This document shows, in pieces, positions 8,274-17,278 of a stretch of 36,191 bases of DNA. The position numbers were made by a program, and so were the translations under genes. The notes under the pieces are model-generated. The model did not search any database and was not told the DNA's origin. It saw nothing but the letters and a program-made list of their open reading frames with translations. Each line of letters opens with the position of its first letter. Within the stretch, counting starts at the first letter, position 1. This DNA is from Treponema sp. Lineage in GTDB: Bacteria > Spirochaetota > Spirochaetia > Treponematales > Breznakiellaceae. The stretch spans positions 1 through 36,191 of the forward strand of contig WQSF01000016.1 in assembly GCA_009788065.1 (NCBI GenBank). The letters are read 5' to 3'.

Positions 8274-10061
8274 TTATTGAATTACCTTGTCCAAACCTTC
8301 TTTAAAAAGACCGTCAAGCTCATTGCGTATCTGAATCTTAACAACATTTGGAAGCGAATGTAAATTTAAAAAATACTGCAAAACATTAATTCCTTCCGGC
8401 GCAAGCGGCGGGCCTGAGAAACGGCAAAGCCTCGCGATTGACGATGTAGCCGCTAACACAAGCTGCGGATCAATGTTGGGATTATTCGGTGTAAGCAAAT
8501 AGTGATACGAATAAAACGACCTTCCCGTCGGGTCTACGCCGATAATGCCAATCGCGTCAGCGCAAGCCCTTCTAACAGCGGGTTCAGGGTCTCTGTCAAA
8601 AATATTCCAAAGGAACGGAATTGTTTCTCTTGATCCCACATGCGCTAAGAGACTGATTAATCTGATACGCTGCGCCGGTTTAACCGAAGGACGTACAGGC
8701 GAAACCTGCGGACTGCCGATGAAAAAACCGATCATTTCCATCATATACGCGACATAGACAGGTTCATTCTTTCCAATCTGTCCGCTTTTTATAGCAGACG
8801 AGATTTGTTCGTAAACCATGTCCTGCTCTGTATCATTGTAACGGTTATTTTGCCCGACCCACGGAGAAGGAGGCGGCTTGCCCATTCCGTAATTACCTTC
8901 GGGTTCAGGACCGTAAAATCTGTGCGTTATAGCCGTACGCGGTTTTGCGTCTATTTTGTAAACTCTCAGTATATTGTCTTTGCCGCAAGCGTAAAGCAGG
9001 CCTTCATCACTGAGAGCCGGCACCCCGGAACATTCAACGCTTAACCTGTGAACAAATCTTCGTCTTCCTTCTGCGGTAAAAGCGCTTACGCCCCGTAATG
9101 TGATTGTGTAAACGCCGCGCTCATCAAACATCATCTCCGCTTGTTCCATTGAGATGTTACCCGATCCTTTTTCCGCAGCAGCTTCATGGCTGTCTCTTGT
9201 CCAAAGAGTGTTTCCGCCTGAATCCATGCAAAGCGTTCTTCCGTCTCTGAGCGTTACGACAAATTTATCTTCGAGGCTGGCAGTCGCGACAGGCGAAGCC
9301 GGAAGCGTTCTGAAGCCTGATTTAAAAAGCCTGTTTCCTTCTCTCGCCGTTTCGTTAAATGAAATTTTTTCCATTTCGCCGTTCTGGTACTGCAGTATAT
9401 AACTTTGCAATGTTCCTTCGTTTAAAGCAGCGATAAGAACGGGAAGCCGCGTTAATTTAAGCCGGTCAACAATACCGAATTGATTGATTTTAACAAAATC
9501 ATTATTCTGCAAAACTGCCGCCGCGCTTCCCGTTTTATCAAGAATGGGAGAAAAGGCGATCTGGCTTCCTAAATCAATTGTCCACAATGCGTGTCCCGAA
9601 GCGGTTCTGCATGTCATTATCGAATTAACAGGTATAAAAACCCTGCCGTCCCACCCTACAACAGGCGAATGTGTTATAGGTCTTTCAAGCCTCAAGCGCC
9701 ATAATTCCCTGCCCACACGGTTTATCGCCATTATTACGCCTTCCGTATTGCAGACATAAGTTGCGGCTTCGTATGAACGGGCGATATACGGAACAGCGGT
9801 TCCCCTCGCGTCAAAATTCCAAAGGGGGGTACTGCTCATAAAAAACGATCTTACGCTTCCGTTCTCGCCGACAAGCACAACAGAACTTGCCTGCAGGTGC
9901 GGTTTTGCTTTAATCGTATCGCCGACTCGGGCTTCCCATAACGGAGACGCGCTAATTACAGCTTTTGAAATATCCACCCTCTGCTGTTGGGCGTTAATAA
10001 TCGTCAAAGAAAAGAAAAATAATATCGTTATCTGAAAACAAAATATTCTGTAAAATTTCAT
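8274..10061 (-). CDS. Exported PQQ-like beta-propeller protein with C-terminal HEAT-like region
   Basis: A signal peptide covers residues 1-24 (ITILFFFSLTIINAQ). Residues 35-400 contain repeated blades of the PQQ-like/quinoprotein propeller type, such as GRELWRLRLERP, GHALWTIDLGS and GNTLWTRDS, each with the W at the strand end. Metal and PQQ ligands of true dehydrogenases are not apparent, so a binding scaffold like BamB is more likely than an enzyme. Residues 470-560 resemble HEAT repeats (ETIPFLWNIFDRDPEPAVRR and ACADAIGIIG). It is 16 bases downstream of another exported protein on the same strand and probably cotranscribed. Function is not known. Confidence 0.82.
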   Translation of the reverse strand: MKFYRIFCFQITILFFFSLTIINAQQQRVDISKAVISASPLWEARVGDTIKAKPHLQASSVVLVGENGSVRSFFMSSTPLWNFDARGTAVPYIARSYEAATYVCNTEGVIMAINRVGRELWRLRLERPITHSPVVGWDGRVFIPVNSIMTCRTASGHALWTIDLGSQIAFSPILDKTGSAAAVLQNNDFVKINQFGIVDRLKLTRLPVLIAALNEGTLQSYILQYQNGEMEKISFNETAREGNRLFKSGFRTLPASPVATASLEDKFVVTLRDGRTLCMDSGGNTLWTRDSHEAAAEKGSGNISMEQAEMMFDERGVYTITLRGVSAFTAEGRRRFVHRLSVECSGVPALSDEGLLYACGKDNILRVYKIDAKPRTAITHRFYGPEPEGNYGMGKPPPSPWVGQNNRYNDTEQDMVYEQISSAIKSGQIGKNEPVYVAYMMEMIGFFIGSPQVSPVRPSVKPAQRIRLISLLAHVGSRETIPFLWNIFDRDPEPAVRRACADAIGIIGVDPTGRSFYSYHYLLTPNNPNIDPQLVLAATSSIARLCRFSGPPLAPEGINVLQYFLNLHSLPNVVKIQIRNELDGLFKEGLDKVIQ

Positions 10062-10077
10062 GTCTTTACATCCATCC

Positions 10078-10911
10078 TTAACGAATTTTCACAAACTGTG
10101 AAAAGCCAATAACGGCGGCGGGATAAACAGAAGGCCCGTCGTGATTTCTTCCGCACAACAGCGAACCGTTAACAACTTCGAACGAAGTTTTATCGCTGTT
10201 AAAAATAATGGCGAGAGAACCTGTGTTAACATTTGTTTGTTCAGGCAGTGTTTCTTCAAGAGCCAAACTGACACTGAAAACCGCGTCTATGCGAACTTGT
10301 TTCGCGTTCACGGTGATTTGCCTGTTCGCGTAACCGATATAAGTATAACTTCCCGCTCCGTATCCTTCATAACGCAGAGCGTTATTCCGCTTATGTTCCC
10401 AAGTATCATACCTTTCAACTGCCGCCCGCCTTCCTGTTCCAAATTCGATTATGCAAACGACAGGACCGTCCGGCATATTGACTATAGAACGCCATGTGCC
10501 AAGAAGATAATTCGGCAGGGGAACTTTATCAACAGCGCTGGAGCAGAAACTTGTAATCGAAATATCATTTAAAGTTCTTCCCCTCTCCTGATATTCATTT
10601 AACTGCTGTCCTGACGACGCGTTTACAGTTACAGCCGATGCGATAAAATTGCCACTCTGTATGGAAAGAGCGCCGCGAATGGTATACTCTCCCTTGTCAG
10701 CTCCCTGCGAAGCGTTAAGAGTGCCCCATGAGTTTAATTCGGTTATTATTTTATTAGTTATATTGTTAATATCAGCCGGAGTAACACCTGTACCGGACGC
10801 TTCAAAGAACACCCCAATGGAAGGCGCCCGCTGAGCGTAGACAGCGCTTATGGAAAATATTAAAAGAAAAAGCGTTAGAACAACGCTTTTTTTATAAAAT
10901 TGCGTACACAT
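10078..10911 (-). CDS. Exported protein of unknown function, 277 aa
   Basis: Residues 1-26 form a signal peptide (LTLFLLIFSISAVYAQ). After it the pattern IGVFFEASGTGVTPADIN and ITNKIITELNSWGTL recalls the nucleotide-binding-like folds of exported LpoB/FlgO/CsgG-type proteins, but the resemblance is weak and is offered only as a lead. The C-terminal half is beta-rich with many aromatic residues (YGAGSYTYIGYANRQ). The gene sits directly upstream of the PQQ-like gene on the minus strand. The 55 bases between it and the DUF1015 gene are AT-rich with a run of T but no clear hairpin. Confidence 0.75.
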   Translation of the reverse strand: MCTQFYKKSVVLTLFLLIFSISAVYAQRAPSIGVFFEASGTGVTPADINNITNKIITELNSWGTLNASQGADKGEYTIRGALSIQSGNFIASAVTVNASSGQQLNEYQERGRTLNDISITSFCSSAVDKVPLPNYLLGTWRSIVNMPDGPVVCIIEFGTGRRAAVERYDTWEHKRNNALRYEGYGAGSYTYIGYANRQITVNAKQVRIDAVFSVSLALEETLPEQTNVNTGSLAIIFNSDKTSFEVVNGSLLCGRNHDGPSVYPAAVIGFSQFVKIR

Positions 10912-10966
10912 ATAGAAATTATATCAAAAATTTGAAAAAAAATCAATTTTTTTCTAATATTTTAAT

Positions 10967-12262
10967 CTATACCAGCTCTCTGCACTCCAAATAAAAGCGT
11001 TTTTCCGCTGAATGACCCATTGAAAAACTCTTTCGCGGCAGAGGGCCAAGACGGGCGACGGTTTCAAAAAGCCCCGACTTTTGCACGGGCGGAAGTAATA
11101 TCCCGGTTGTCCGCCTGTCCGTGTTTTCAGCCAGCCTGAAAACCTCTTCATCGTCATGAATATAATCTATTAACTGCGGATTCTCTCCGGCGAATATATC
11201 CAACAGCGGCTGTAAGGAAGCGGTCGCGATTCCGCCCTCTGATGTCTCGATTAGCGCATAACGACCGCAGGAAATAATGCCAAAACAATTTGGAGCGGAC
11301 GGATTTTTACAAAGACGCGCAAGCTCTTCGCTGCTTTCAATATTACGGCAGGAAAAACCCGGCATTTTGGAAAGCAGCGCGACAGCATCATCAAAACCAA
11401 TATCAAAAACAACACGGTGAATCGGTTCAAACTGAATTGTAGGATCGTAAATATTTTCGATTTCCACAAGCGCGTATCTGCAGGGGTGCGTCATTTCCGC
11501 GCCTTTGCTTTTCAATTCCTCCCAAATGCCTCTTGCCGCAGCAAGAGAATGATTTCCGTCGCCTACAGCGCAGAGGAAAGGTTTTCCGTCGCTGCCCGGG
11601 TAACGGTTTATGGAACGGTTAAGCAATTCGCCAAGTTTTTCTTTAACAAAAGCGATGTCGCTTTCTTCATTAACCAGCCATCCTGTAACATGACCTGAAT
11701 CCATCATTAAAGGTATATCGTAAACAGGAGCTGTATTTTTTATTTTTTCTCCAAGCTCGGACAAAAGACTGTCCGTATCGTCATCAATAAGCGCAAGAAC
11801 ATGCGGAAGTTCAAGCGGCGCGCCTCTTCGAATATCCATTCTTGGAGGCAGGCGCTCCGGTACAGTACCTTCCGTACAGCGGATTAAATGCCGCGCCTCG
11901 GGATGCCAGTCGTATTGTTCAAGATCGATAACAGCGATAAGCCCGCGTCTTTTTTTCTGATACGGCGTATCTCTTTCAATATAAATAAATCCTTTCTTCG
12001 GTTCGGCGAAAACACCGCTTTGTAAATATTTTTTCATTTCTGAATGAATATCTGTTATTCTTTTCGCAGCGTTACTGTCAGCTAAAAAAACTTCCGGGAA
12101 AATTAAATTCAAAGTTGACGGCCTGCCGGCGGCGTTCTCCTTCACCTTTTCCCAATAATCCCTGTCCTGCGTAAATTGATCACAGGCAATCACAGGCCAC
12201 TTTGATAAATTGCCGCTTTTCGGCAGCAGTATTGAAGGTACCTCAACTCCTAAATTACTCAT
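10967..12262 (-). CDS. DUF1015 family protein
   Basis: The opening LPKSGNLSKWPVIACDQFTQDRDYW is characteristic of the DUF1015 family. The central GDGNHSLAAA motif (near residue 225) is its most conserved element and resembles the active-site motif of ParB/SerK-type kinases; the biochemical role of the bacterial family is not firmly established. At 431 residues it is full length. It is divergent from rpoN, with 47 bases between the two ATGs. No signal peptide is present, so it should be cytosolic. Confidence 0.88.
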   Translation of the reverse strand: MSNLGVEVPSILLPKSGNLSKWPVIACDQFTQDRDYWEKVKENAAGRPSTLNLIFPEVFLADSNAAKRITDIHSEMKKYLQSGVFAEPKKGFIYIERDTPYQKKRRGLIAVIDLEQYDWHPEARHLIRCTEGTVPERLPPRMDIRRGAPLELPHVLALIDDDTDSLLSELGEKIKNTAPVYDIPLMMDSGHVTGWLVNEESDIAFVKEKLGELLNRSINRYPGSDGKPFLCAVGDGNHSLAAARGIWEELKSKGAEMTHPCRYALVEIENIYDPTIQFEPIHRVVFDIGFDDAVALLSKMPGFSCRNIESSEELARLCKNPSAPNCFGIISCGRYALIETSEGGIATASLQPLLDIFAGENPQLIDYIHDDEEVFRLAENTDRRTTGILLPPVQKSGLFETVARLGPLPRKSFSMGHSAEKRFYLECRELV

Positions 12263-12309
12263 AATATAACATTGTAGCGGAATTATAAAATAAAGACTAT
12301 AATCATAAA

Positions 12310-13710
12310 ATGCAGCTTCAGAGACCGGCTTTTCTTCAGGAACAGCGCCTCAAGATGAATCCGCAGATGCTTCAGTCCATCAAATTAATGGAACTGCCGA
12401 TTGCGGAATTACGCGAAAGAATTGAACAGGAACTTGAACGCAATCCCGCTCTGGAATTAATCGAAGATAAAAGCACTGTTCCGCTCGACGAGCAGGAAAC
12501 CAAAAACAGCGAAAAATATGAATATTTTGAAACCACTTCAGATCCGGGACGCAGAAGCAGCTCTCGGGCATCGGAAGAACACAGACGTTTTATCGAAGGC
12601 GCTCTTACACGCCCGGAAACTTTACAGGAAAATCTTTTGCGCCAGCTTCAACTGGAACCAGTTTGTATGGAATTAAGATCTCTTGCAGAAACTTTAATTC
12701 AAAATCTTGACGACAACGGTTTTCATAAAGAAAATCCGAACACACTGTATACAGAACCTCAGCCTCGTCTCGCAGAAGCGAAAAGACTGGTTCAAAGTCT
12801 TGAGCCGACCGGGTGCTGCGTAAAAGATTACCGCGAATCACTTGCCGTTCAAATCGCGCTTTTTTCCGATAATCCCATCGCGCGGGCGCAGAAACGCAGA
12901 GAGATAAAAGACAGGGAAGAAGTCCCGGTAATAGAAATAATATTAGACAATCTGGAGCTTGTCGAACGCGAGAAATTTACTGTTCTTGCAAGAAAATTAA
13001 ATATCAATGAAGATGATACAGTCGCCATCTGTGAATTTATAAAAACGCTTTCACCGTTTCCGGGGAGAGCGTTCGCGTCAATGTCACAGGTGCGTTACGT
13101 TGTACCTGACATTAAAGTAATAAGAGACAACGATCAGTTTACCATCAACCTGAACGATGAAGCTTTTCCGGTGCTTGGATTAAATTCAAACTTTGAAAAA
13201 TTCGGCGATTCAAAGGACAGGGCGGCAAGAGATTTCGCGCGCGAGAATATCAGGGAAGCAAAACTTTTTATCAGTCATTTAAACCAGCGGAGCCAGACGC
13301 TGATCCGGGTTGCCAGCGCAATTCTTGAATTCCAGCGCGCTTTTTTTATAAACGGTCCAAAATCACTTGCACCGCTCACTCTGGGAGACATCGCAAAAGA
13401 ACTTGATATCCATGAAACGACGGTTTCACGCACCGCAAACGGAAAATATATGCAGACAGAATGGGGTATTTTTGAAATTCGGTATTTTTTTACCAATTCA
13501 ATAAGCGGCTCAGGGTCTAACAGGTCGCAGTTTTCAAAAGAAAGCGTAAAAGAGACAATAAAAGAAATTATCGCTACAGAAAACCGAATTTTGTCAGATC
13601 AGGAGATTTCTGTCCTTTTAAGCGAAAAGGGAATTGCGCTAGCGCGAAGAACTGTGGCAAAATATAGAAAGGAACTTGATATGGGCTCTTCATACAGCCG
13701 GAGGCTGTAA
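12310..13710 (+). CDS. rpoN: RNA polymerase sigma-54 factor RpoN
   Basis: RpoN directs core polymerase to -24/-12 promoters and requires AAA+ activators. The Gln/Leu-rich region I is present at residues 1-50 (LKMNPQMLQSIKLMELPI and then ELERNPALEL). The core-binding region spans about 95-280 and contains the LEPTGC-type motif. An HTH near residues 355-385 includes LGDIAKELDIHETTVSR. The RpoN box near the C-terminus reads ALARRTVAKYR, close to the consensus ARRTVAKYRE. At 466 residues it is full length. A TATAAT lies only 6 bases before the ATG, too close for a normal leader. hpf follows, an arrangement also found in Proteobacteria. Confidence 0.96.
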   Translation: MQLQRPAFLQEQRLKMNPQMLQSIKLMELPIAELRERIEQELERNPALELIEDKSTVPLDEQETKNSEKYEYFETTSDPGRRSSSRASEEHRRFIEGALTRPETLQENLLRQLQLEPVCMELRSLAETLIQNLDDNGFHKENPNTLYTEPQPRLAEAKRLVQSLEPTGCCVKDYRESLAVQIALFSDNPIARAQKRREIKDREEVPVIEIILDNLELVEREKFTVLARKLNINEDDTVAICEFIKTLSPFPGRAFASMSQVRYVVPDIKVIRDNDQFTINLNDEAFPVLGLNSNFEKFGDSKDRAARDFARENIREAKLFISHLNQRSQTLIRVASAILEFQRAFFINGPKSLAPLTLGDIAKELDIHETTVSRTANGKYMQTEWGIFEIRYFFTNSISGSGSNRSQFSKESVKETIKEIIATENRILSDQEISVLLSEKGIALARRTVAKYRKELDMGSSYSRRL

Positions 13711-13724
13711 CAACCGAAGGTTGT
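13693..13724. repeat. Two tandem triloop hairpins across the rpoN stop codon
   Basis: TACAGCC-gga-GGCTGTA (7-bp stem) is followed directly by ACAACC-gaa-GGTTGT (6-bp stem). The first hairpin includes the end of rpoN and its stop. There is no T-run, so this is not a standard terminator. It may modulate read-through or stability between rpoN and hpf. Similar small hairpins with short purine loops occur near 18.5 kb. Confidence 0.5.
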
Positions 13725-13753
13725 AGCAATTAAATTATTTTGGGAGGTTTAAA

Positions 13754-14044
13754 ATGAACTTAGACATTAAAGCGTTGCATTTTTCATTACATGATGACGC
13801 CAGGGAGTATCTTAACAAAAAAATAGAAAGGATTCGCAATGCGGAAAATATGATAGTTGATCTTCTTATTACAATAAAAAGAGAAAAAGATTTTAATGTC
13901 GAAGCCACGGTGAATTTCCGCTGGGGTGTTTCTATCCATGTAGAAGAAGAAGATTTTGAACTGACCAAAGCAATCGATAAAATGATGGATAAACTCGAAA
14001 CGAAAATAACCAAAGAAAAAGAAAAGGTGAAGGAAAAACGGTAA
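13754..14044 (+). CDS. hpf: Ribosome hibernation promoting factor (short HPF/RaiA family)
   Basis: The 96-residue protein matches the short HPF type. These proteins bind the 30S A/P site region and inactivate ribosomes during starvation. It starts with MNLDIKALHFSLHDDAREYLNKK, has ATVNFRWGVSIHVEEEDFELTKAIDKMMDKLE, and ends in a Lys/Glu-rich tail, all typical. The long-form C-terminal dimerisation domain is absent. A strong GGGAGG ribosome binding site lies 7 bases before the ATG. Its position behind rpoN repeats a known bacterial arrangement and suggests cotranscription or coupling to sigma-54 dependent physiology. Confidence 0.92.
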   Translation: MNLDIKALHFSLHDDAREYLNKKIERIRNAENMIVDLLITIKREKDFNVEATVNFRWGVSIHVEEEDFELTKAIDKMMDKLETKITKEKEKVKEKR

Positions 14045-14050
14045 CTCATC

Positions 14051-15202
14051 TTGGAAAAACACACCTCCGTCTTTTCAGCGCGTCTAGAAAAATTTTACAG
14101 TTGGATGTCTCAGGAAGGTATCGCTCTTGTCATGCTCGAAGATTGCGAAGCGAGGCGGGATTTAAATATCCGCTGGCTTACAGGGCACCCCGGAGACGCG
14201 CTGCTTTTTCTTTCGACTGTGGAGCCGAGAGCGATACTAATCGCATGGGATGTAAACCTCGCAAAACTCTACGCCGCGCAGTCCCCTGCCCTGGTCACGT
14301 CCTACAATGATTTTGACAGAAAACCGCGCAAGGCGATTAACGCGATTGCTAAGAAACTGGGCATTCCCGCCGGTTCACGAATCGAAATACCCTGCGCAAC
14401 ACCCTACCCTGTTTTTCTTGACTATGTCGGCGAACTTACGGATTTTGACGTTCTTTGCAGGGAGAACGGCGCTGAATCGGAACTGAGAAAATTACGCGCG
14501 GTTAAAGACGAAGAAGAGATCGCCATTACGCGAAAAGCCGCGGCTATAACAAACGAGTTAATTGACACTCTGGAAAAAAACGTTGTTTCCGGGAAAATAA
14601 AAACCGAGGCGGACGCGGCTTTGCTCATTCAAGCGGAAACACGTAAAGCGGGCTGCGAAGGAACAAGTTTTGAAACGCTTGCGGCAGGACCGGATCGCAG
14701 TTTCGCCATTCACGCGTTTCCGGCATGGACATACGCTCCGTTCGGAACGAAGGGACTTTCCATTTTGGATTTTGGAGTAAAACTCGGCGGCTACTGCACC
14801 GATGTAACTCTTACCTTTACGCGCGACCTTGACGCAAAGCAGGAGAAACTGGTAAATCTGGTGGAAAAAGCCGCGAAACTCGCGATTTCTATGGCGCATA
14901 ACGGAACGCGTGCAAGAGACATCGCCTCGGCAGTCGATGAGCTTTTTGCCAAATCAAAAAAGAAAATGCCTCACGGTCTTGGACACGGCATCGGCGTTCA
15001 GGAACACGAATACCCCGTAATCAGAAACTCAAGCGACAATGAATGGGTTTTGGAAAGCGGCATGATTTTTACCATTGAACCGGGTTTGTACGACCCCCTT
15101 CTCGGCGGCTGCCGGCTTGAAAATGATATTCTCATAACCGGGTCCGATTCACAGCCCGGATATGAAATCCTTACGACAGCCCGTATTATCAAGCTAGGCT
15201 AA
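14051..15202 (+). CDS. M24-family metallopeptidase (Xaa-Pro aminopeptidase type)
   Basis: Residues 1-135 form a creatinase-like N-terminal domain and residues 145-380 the pita-bread M24 domain. All five metal ligands expected for a dinuclear centre can be placed: D240 and D251 in LDFGVKLGGYCTDVTLTF, H312 in PHGLGHGIG, E343 in FTIEPGLY and E357 in CRLENDILI. The family removes N-terminal residues preceding proline, and this member looks catalytically intact and cytosolic. The track start is TTG 14051, six bases after the hpf stop, with no good ribosome binding site; ATG 14105 is the alternative start, 18 residues shorter. Confidence 0.9.
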   Translation: MEKHTSVFSARLEKFYSWMSQEGIALVMLEDCEARRDLNIRWLTGHPGDALLFLSTVEPRAILIAWDVNLAKLYAAQSPALVTSYNDFDRKPRKAINAIAKKLGIPAGSRIEIPCATPYPVFLDYVGELTDFDVLCRENGAESELRKLRAVKDEEEIAITRKAAAITNELIDTLEKNVVSGKIKTEADAALLIQAETRKAGCEGTSFETLAAGPDRSFAIHAFPAWTYAPFGTKGLSILDFGVKLGGYCTDVTLTFTRDLDAKQEKLVNLVEKAAKLAISMAHNGTRARDIASAVDELFAKSKKKMPHGLGHGIGVQEHEYPVIRNSSDNEWVLESGMIFTIEPGLYDPLLGGCRLENDILITGSDSQPGYEILTTARIIKLG

Positions 15203-15232
15203 TCCGGTTAAATCCAGTATTCTATTAATATC

Positions 15233-16465
15233 ATGAAAGTATGGATTAAATTTTTAATCGGCGCTGTTTTAGGAATGGTAATCGGTTTTCTTCTACCGGA
15301 TAATGAAAAAGTTTTTCAGATTCTCTCATGGCTTGAGAAACTGGCAATCGGCATAGGCAGATACTCGGTTATCCCCGTTTTAGTTTTCTCCCTGACGGTC
15401 GCGGTATACGAACTTCGCATGGACGAACAATTTTGGTCCATGATATTCAAAAATTTTATATTTATAGTCGCGGCTTCGGCCTTTGTAATATTCTCAGGTA
15501 TTGTAGCGACAATGATTTTTTCTCCGGGACGCATACCGATAGAGACAGTCGAACAGCTTGAAGTCCTGGGACTCAATGTCGGAGACAACATTCTGGCTAT
15601 TTTCCCGCACAACATGCTAAGCGTTCTTTCAACCAACGGCGCCTATCTTTTCCCGGTCTGCGTATTCGCGTTCTTCCTCGGCATGGGATTGAACTACGAC
15701 CGCAACTATTCCAAGCCTGTCATCTCGCTTGTAGATTCGCTTTCGCGTATTTTTTACCACGTCGTTTCCTTCTTTTCCGAAATCCTCGGATTTGTGTTGA
15801 TCGTTTTAGCGGCTTTCTGGGCTGTCCGTTTTTCTGACATTTTGCAGGCAAAAGTCTACAGGGATTTAATCATCCTTTTAGGCGCATTCAGCGTTGTGTT
15901 ATGTTTCGGAATTATGCCGCTTTTCCTGTATCTGTTAAAACCAAAAACCAATCCGTGGCGCGTTCTTTACGGTTTCCTCGGTCCTGCGATCACCGCCTTC
16001 TTTTCAGGCGATGTGAATTTTGCCATCCCGGTTTTAATGAGTCACTCAAAAGAAAATTTCGGCATACGCAGACGATCAAGCGCTCTTTCCATGACACTGT
16101 TCACAACATTCTGCAGATGCGGCAGCGCGATGGTAGCCGCGGCGGCGTTCATCGTCATTATTAAATCATATTCGTACCTGAGAATCGGCACGCTGGATTT
16201 ATTTACAATCGGTATTTTCGCCTTCGGCATTTCATTTGTCCTTGCCCGCAATCCCGGCGACGGCGCTTTTATCGCGCTCGCCGCTCTCTGCCTCTCCTAC
16301 GGCGGCGGCGAATACCGCGCGGGCTATCTTATCTTAAAACCAATGGCATTTTATCTTATAGCAATCGGCGCCTTTATAGACGTAATGTTAAACGCCTTCG
16401 GCACCTATGTGATAGCGCGAATGAACGGATTTATTGAAGAGAAGAATCTGGTTCATTTCATATAA
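15233..16465 (+). CDS. Dicarboxylate/amino acid:cation symporter (DAACS family)
   Basis: A 410-residue polytopic membrane protein whose opening (KFLIGAVLGMVIGFLLPD) is the signature of sodium:dicarboxylate/glutamate symporters. Eight or more hydrophobic segments can be counted. The re-entrant region has a Ser-rich stretch (SALSMTLFTTFCRCGSAMVAA), where the family usually has a serine-rich loop and an NMDGT-type motif; the latter is not clearly conserved, so substrate cannot be assigned and transport may differ from glutamate or C4-dicarboxylates. Its TAA stop overlaps the ATG of rsmG (TAATGA), indicating translational coupling. Confidence 0.85.
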   Translation: MKVWIKFLIGAVLGMVIGFLLPDNEKVFQILSWLEKLAIGIGRYSVIPVLVFSLTVAVYELRMDEQFWSMIFKNFIFIVAASAFVIFSGIVATMIFSPGRIPIETVEQLEVLGLNVGDNILAIFPHNMLSVLSTNGAYLFPVCVFAFFLGMGLNYDRNYSKPVISLVDSLSRIFYHVVSFFSEILGFVLIVLAAFWAVRFSDILQAKVYRDLIILLGAFSVVLCFGIMPLFLYLLKPKTNPWRVLYGFLGPAITAFFSGDVNFAIPVLMSHSKENFGIRRRSSALSMTLFTTFCRCGSAMVAAAAFIVIIKSYSYLRIGTLDLFTIGIFAFGISFVLARNPGDGAFIALAALCLSYGGGEYRAGYLILKPMAFYLIAIGAFIDVMLNAFGTYVIARMNGFIEEKNLVHFI

Positions 16466-17205
16466 TGAGTGACGCAAGAGCATTATTAATAGAAGGAATT
16501 GAAATTCTTTGTGAGAATGATTCTGATATAGAGCTGTTGATTGCGCCTAACAAAGATAAAATTGTCGTGCTGCTCTGCAAGTACACAAACGAGATTGAAA
16601 CATTTAATCCGGCGTATGGGCTTGTAGGCTCGCGTGATACAGAAGAACTGATTATAAAACATATACTCGATTCTCTTGCGCCGATGGGAATAATATCCCG
16701 CCTCCTTTCCTCTCTTTGCGGCCTCCGTACCACTCAGTGTGAAACTTTTTTAATTGCGGATGCCGGTTCCGGCGCCGGGCTGCCTGGAATACCTCTTGCG
16801 ATCGCCATACCTGATGCTGGTTTTACCCTAATCGAGCGTATGGGGCGCAGAGCCGGTTTTTTGCATAATACCAAAGCGGTTTTATCTCTTGCCAACGTAA
16901 ATATTGAAGAGAACGAATTGGAAAAAACAGCAGGCGGTCAATTCGACTTGATCACTTTCCGCGCTTTTGCGCCTCTTGAGCCGAAGCTGTTAAAAACCCT
17001 ATGCAAGGTTTGTAAACCGGACGGAATTATCGCTGCTTACAAGGGCAGGCGCGAAAAGATCGAAGAAGAATTGACATCCTTGCAAAATTTAAACCTTAAT
17101 TACGAAATAATCCCTTACAAAGTACCGTTTTTGGATGAACAAAGACATTTACTTATTTTTAATAATAAATATAGGGCTTTTCGCGCGCACCGTTTGTTAA
17201 TCTAA
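16465..17205 (+). CDS. rsmG: 16S rRNA (guanine-527-N7)-methyltransferase RsmG
   Basis: RsmG methylates G527 in the 530 loop of 16S rRNA using S-adenosylmethionine; loss gives low-level streptomycin resistance in several bacteria. The SAM-binding motif ADAGSGAGLPGIPLAI lies at residues 98-113, followed by LIERMGRRAGFL, and FDLITFRAFAP corresponds to the catalytic and RNA-binding region (VTSRAVA in E. coli). The C-terminal YKGRREKIEEEL is typical. The 246-residue length is slightly longer than the E. coli enzyme. The start codon overlaps the upstream stop. Confidence 0.93.
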   Translation: MSDARALLIEGIEILCENDSDIELLIAPNKDKIVVLLCKYTNEIETFNPAYGLVGSRDTEELIIKHILDSLAPMGIISRLLSSLCGLRTTQCETFLIADAGSGAGLPGIPLAIAIPDAGFTLIERMGRRAGFLHNTKAVLSLANVNIEENELEKTAGGQFDLITFRAFAPLEPKLLKTLCKVCKPDGIIAAYKGRREKIEEELTSLQNLNLNYEIIPYKVPFLDEQRHLLIFNNKYRAFRAHRLLI

Positions 17206-17233
17206 TAAAAAACATATATACTTGTTTTCACAT

Positions 17234-17261
17234 TAAAGATGAGGTTAACACCAGCCGATAA
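17234..17261 (+). promoter_or_regulatory. Sigma-28 (FliA-type) promoter upstream of fliS
   Basis: TAAA at 17234-17237 and GCCGATAA at 17254-17261 match the flagellar sigma-28 consensus (TAAA, 15 bases, GCCGATAA), with a 16-base spacer. It ends 17 bases before the fliS ATG, and its downstream genes are late flagellar export chaperones, the expected class for this regulon. Confidence 0.75.
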
Positions 17262-17278
17262 TATAGCTTGAGGGGACT

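Noticed and set aside
10141-10572. 143-aa plus-strand ORF opposite the exported unknown
   Set aside because: Antisense shadow of the 277-aa gene, which has a signal peptide and operon context.
14558-14899. 113-aa minus-strand ORF within the M24 peptidase
   Set aside because: Shadow frame across conserved metal-ligand motifs of the plus-strand gene.
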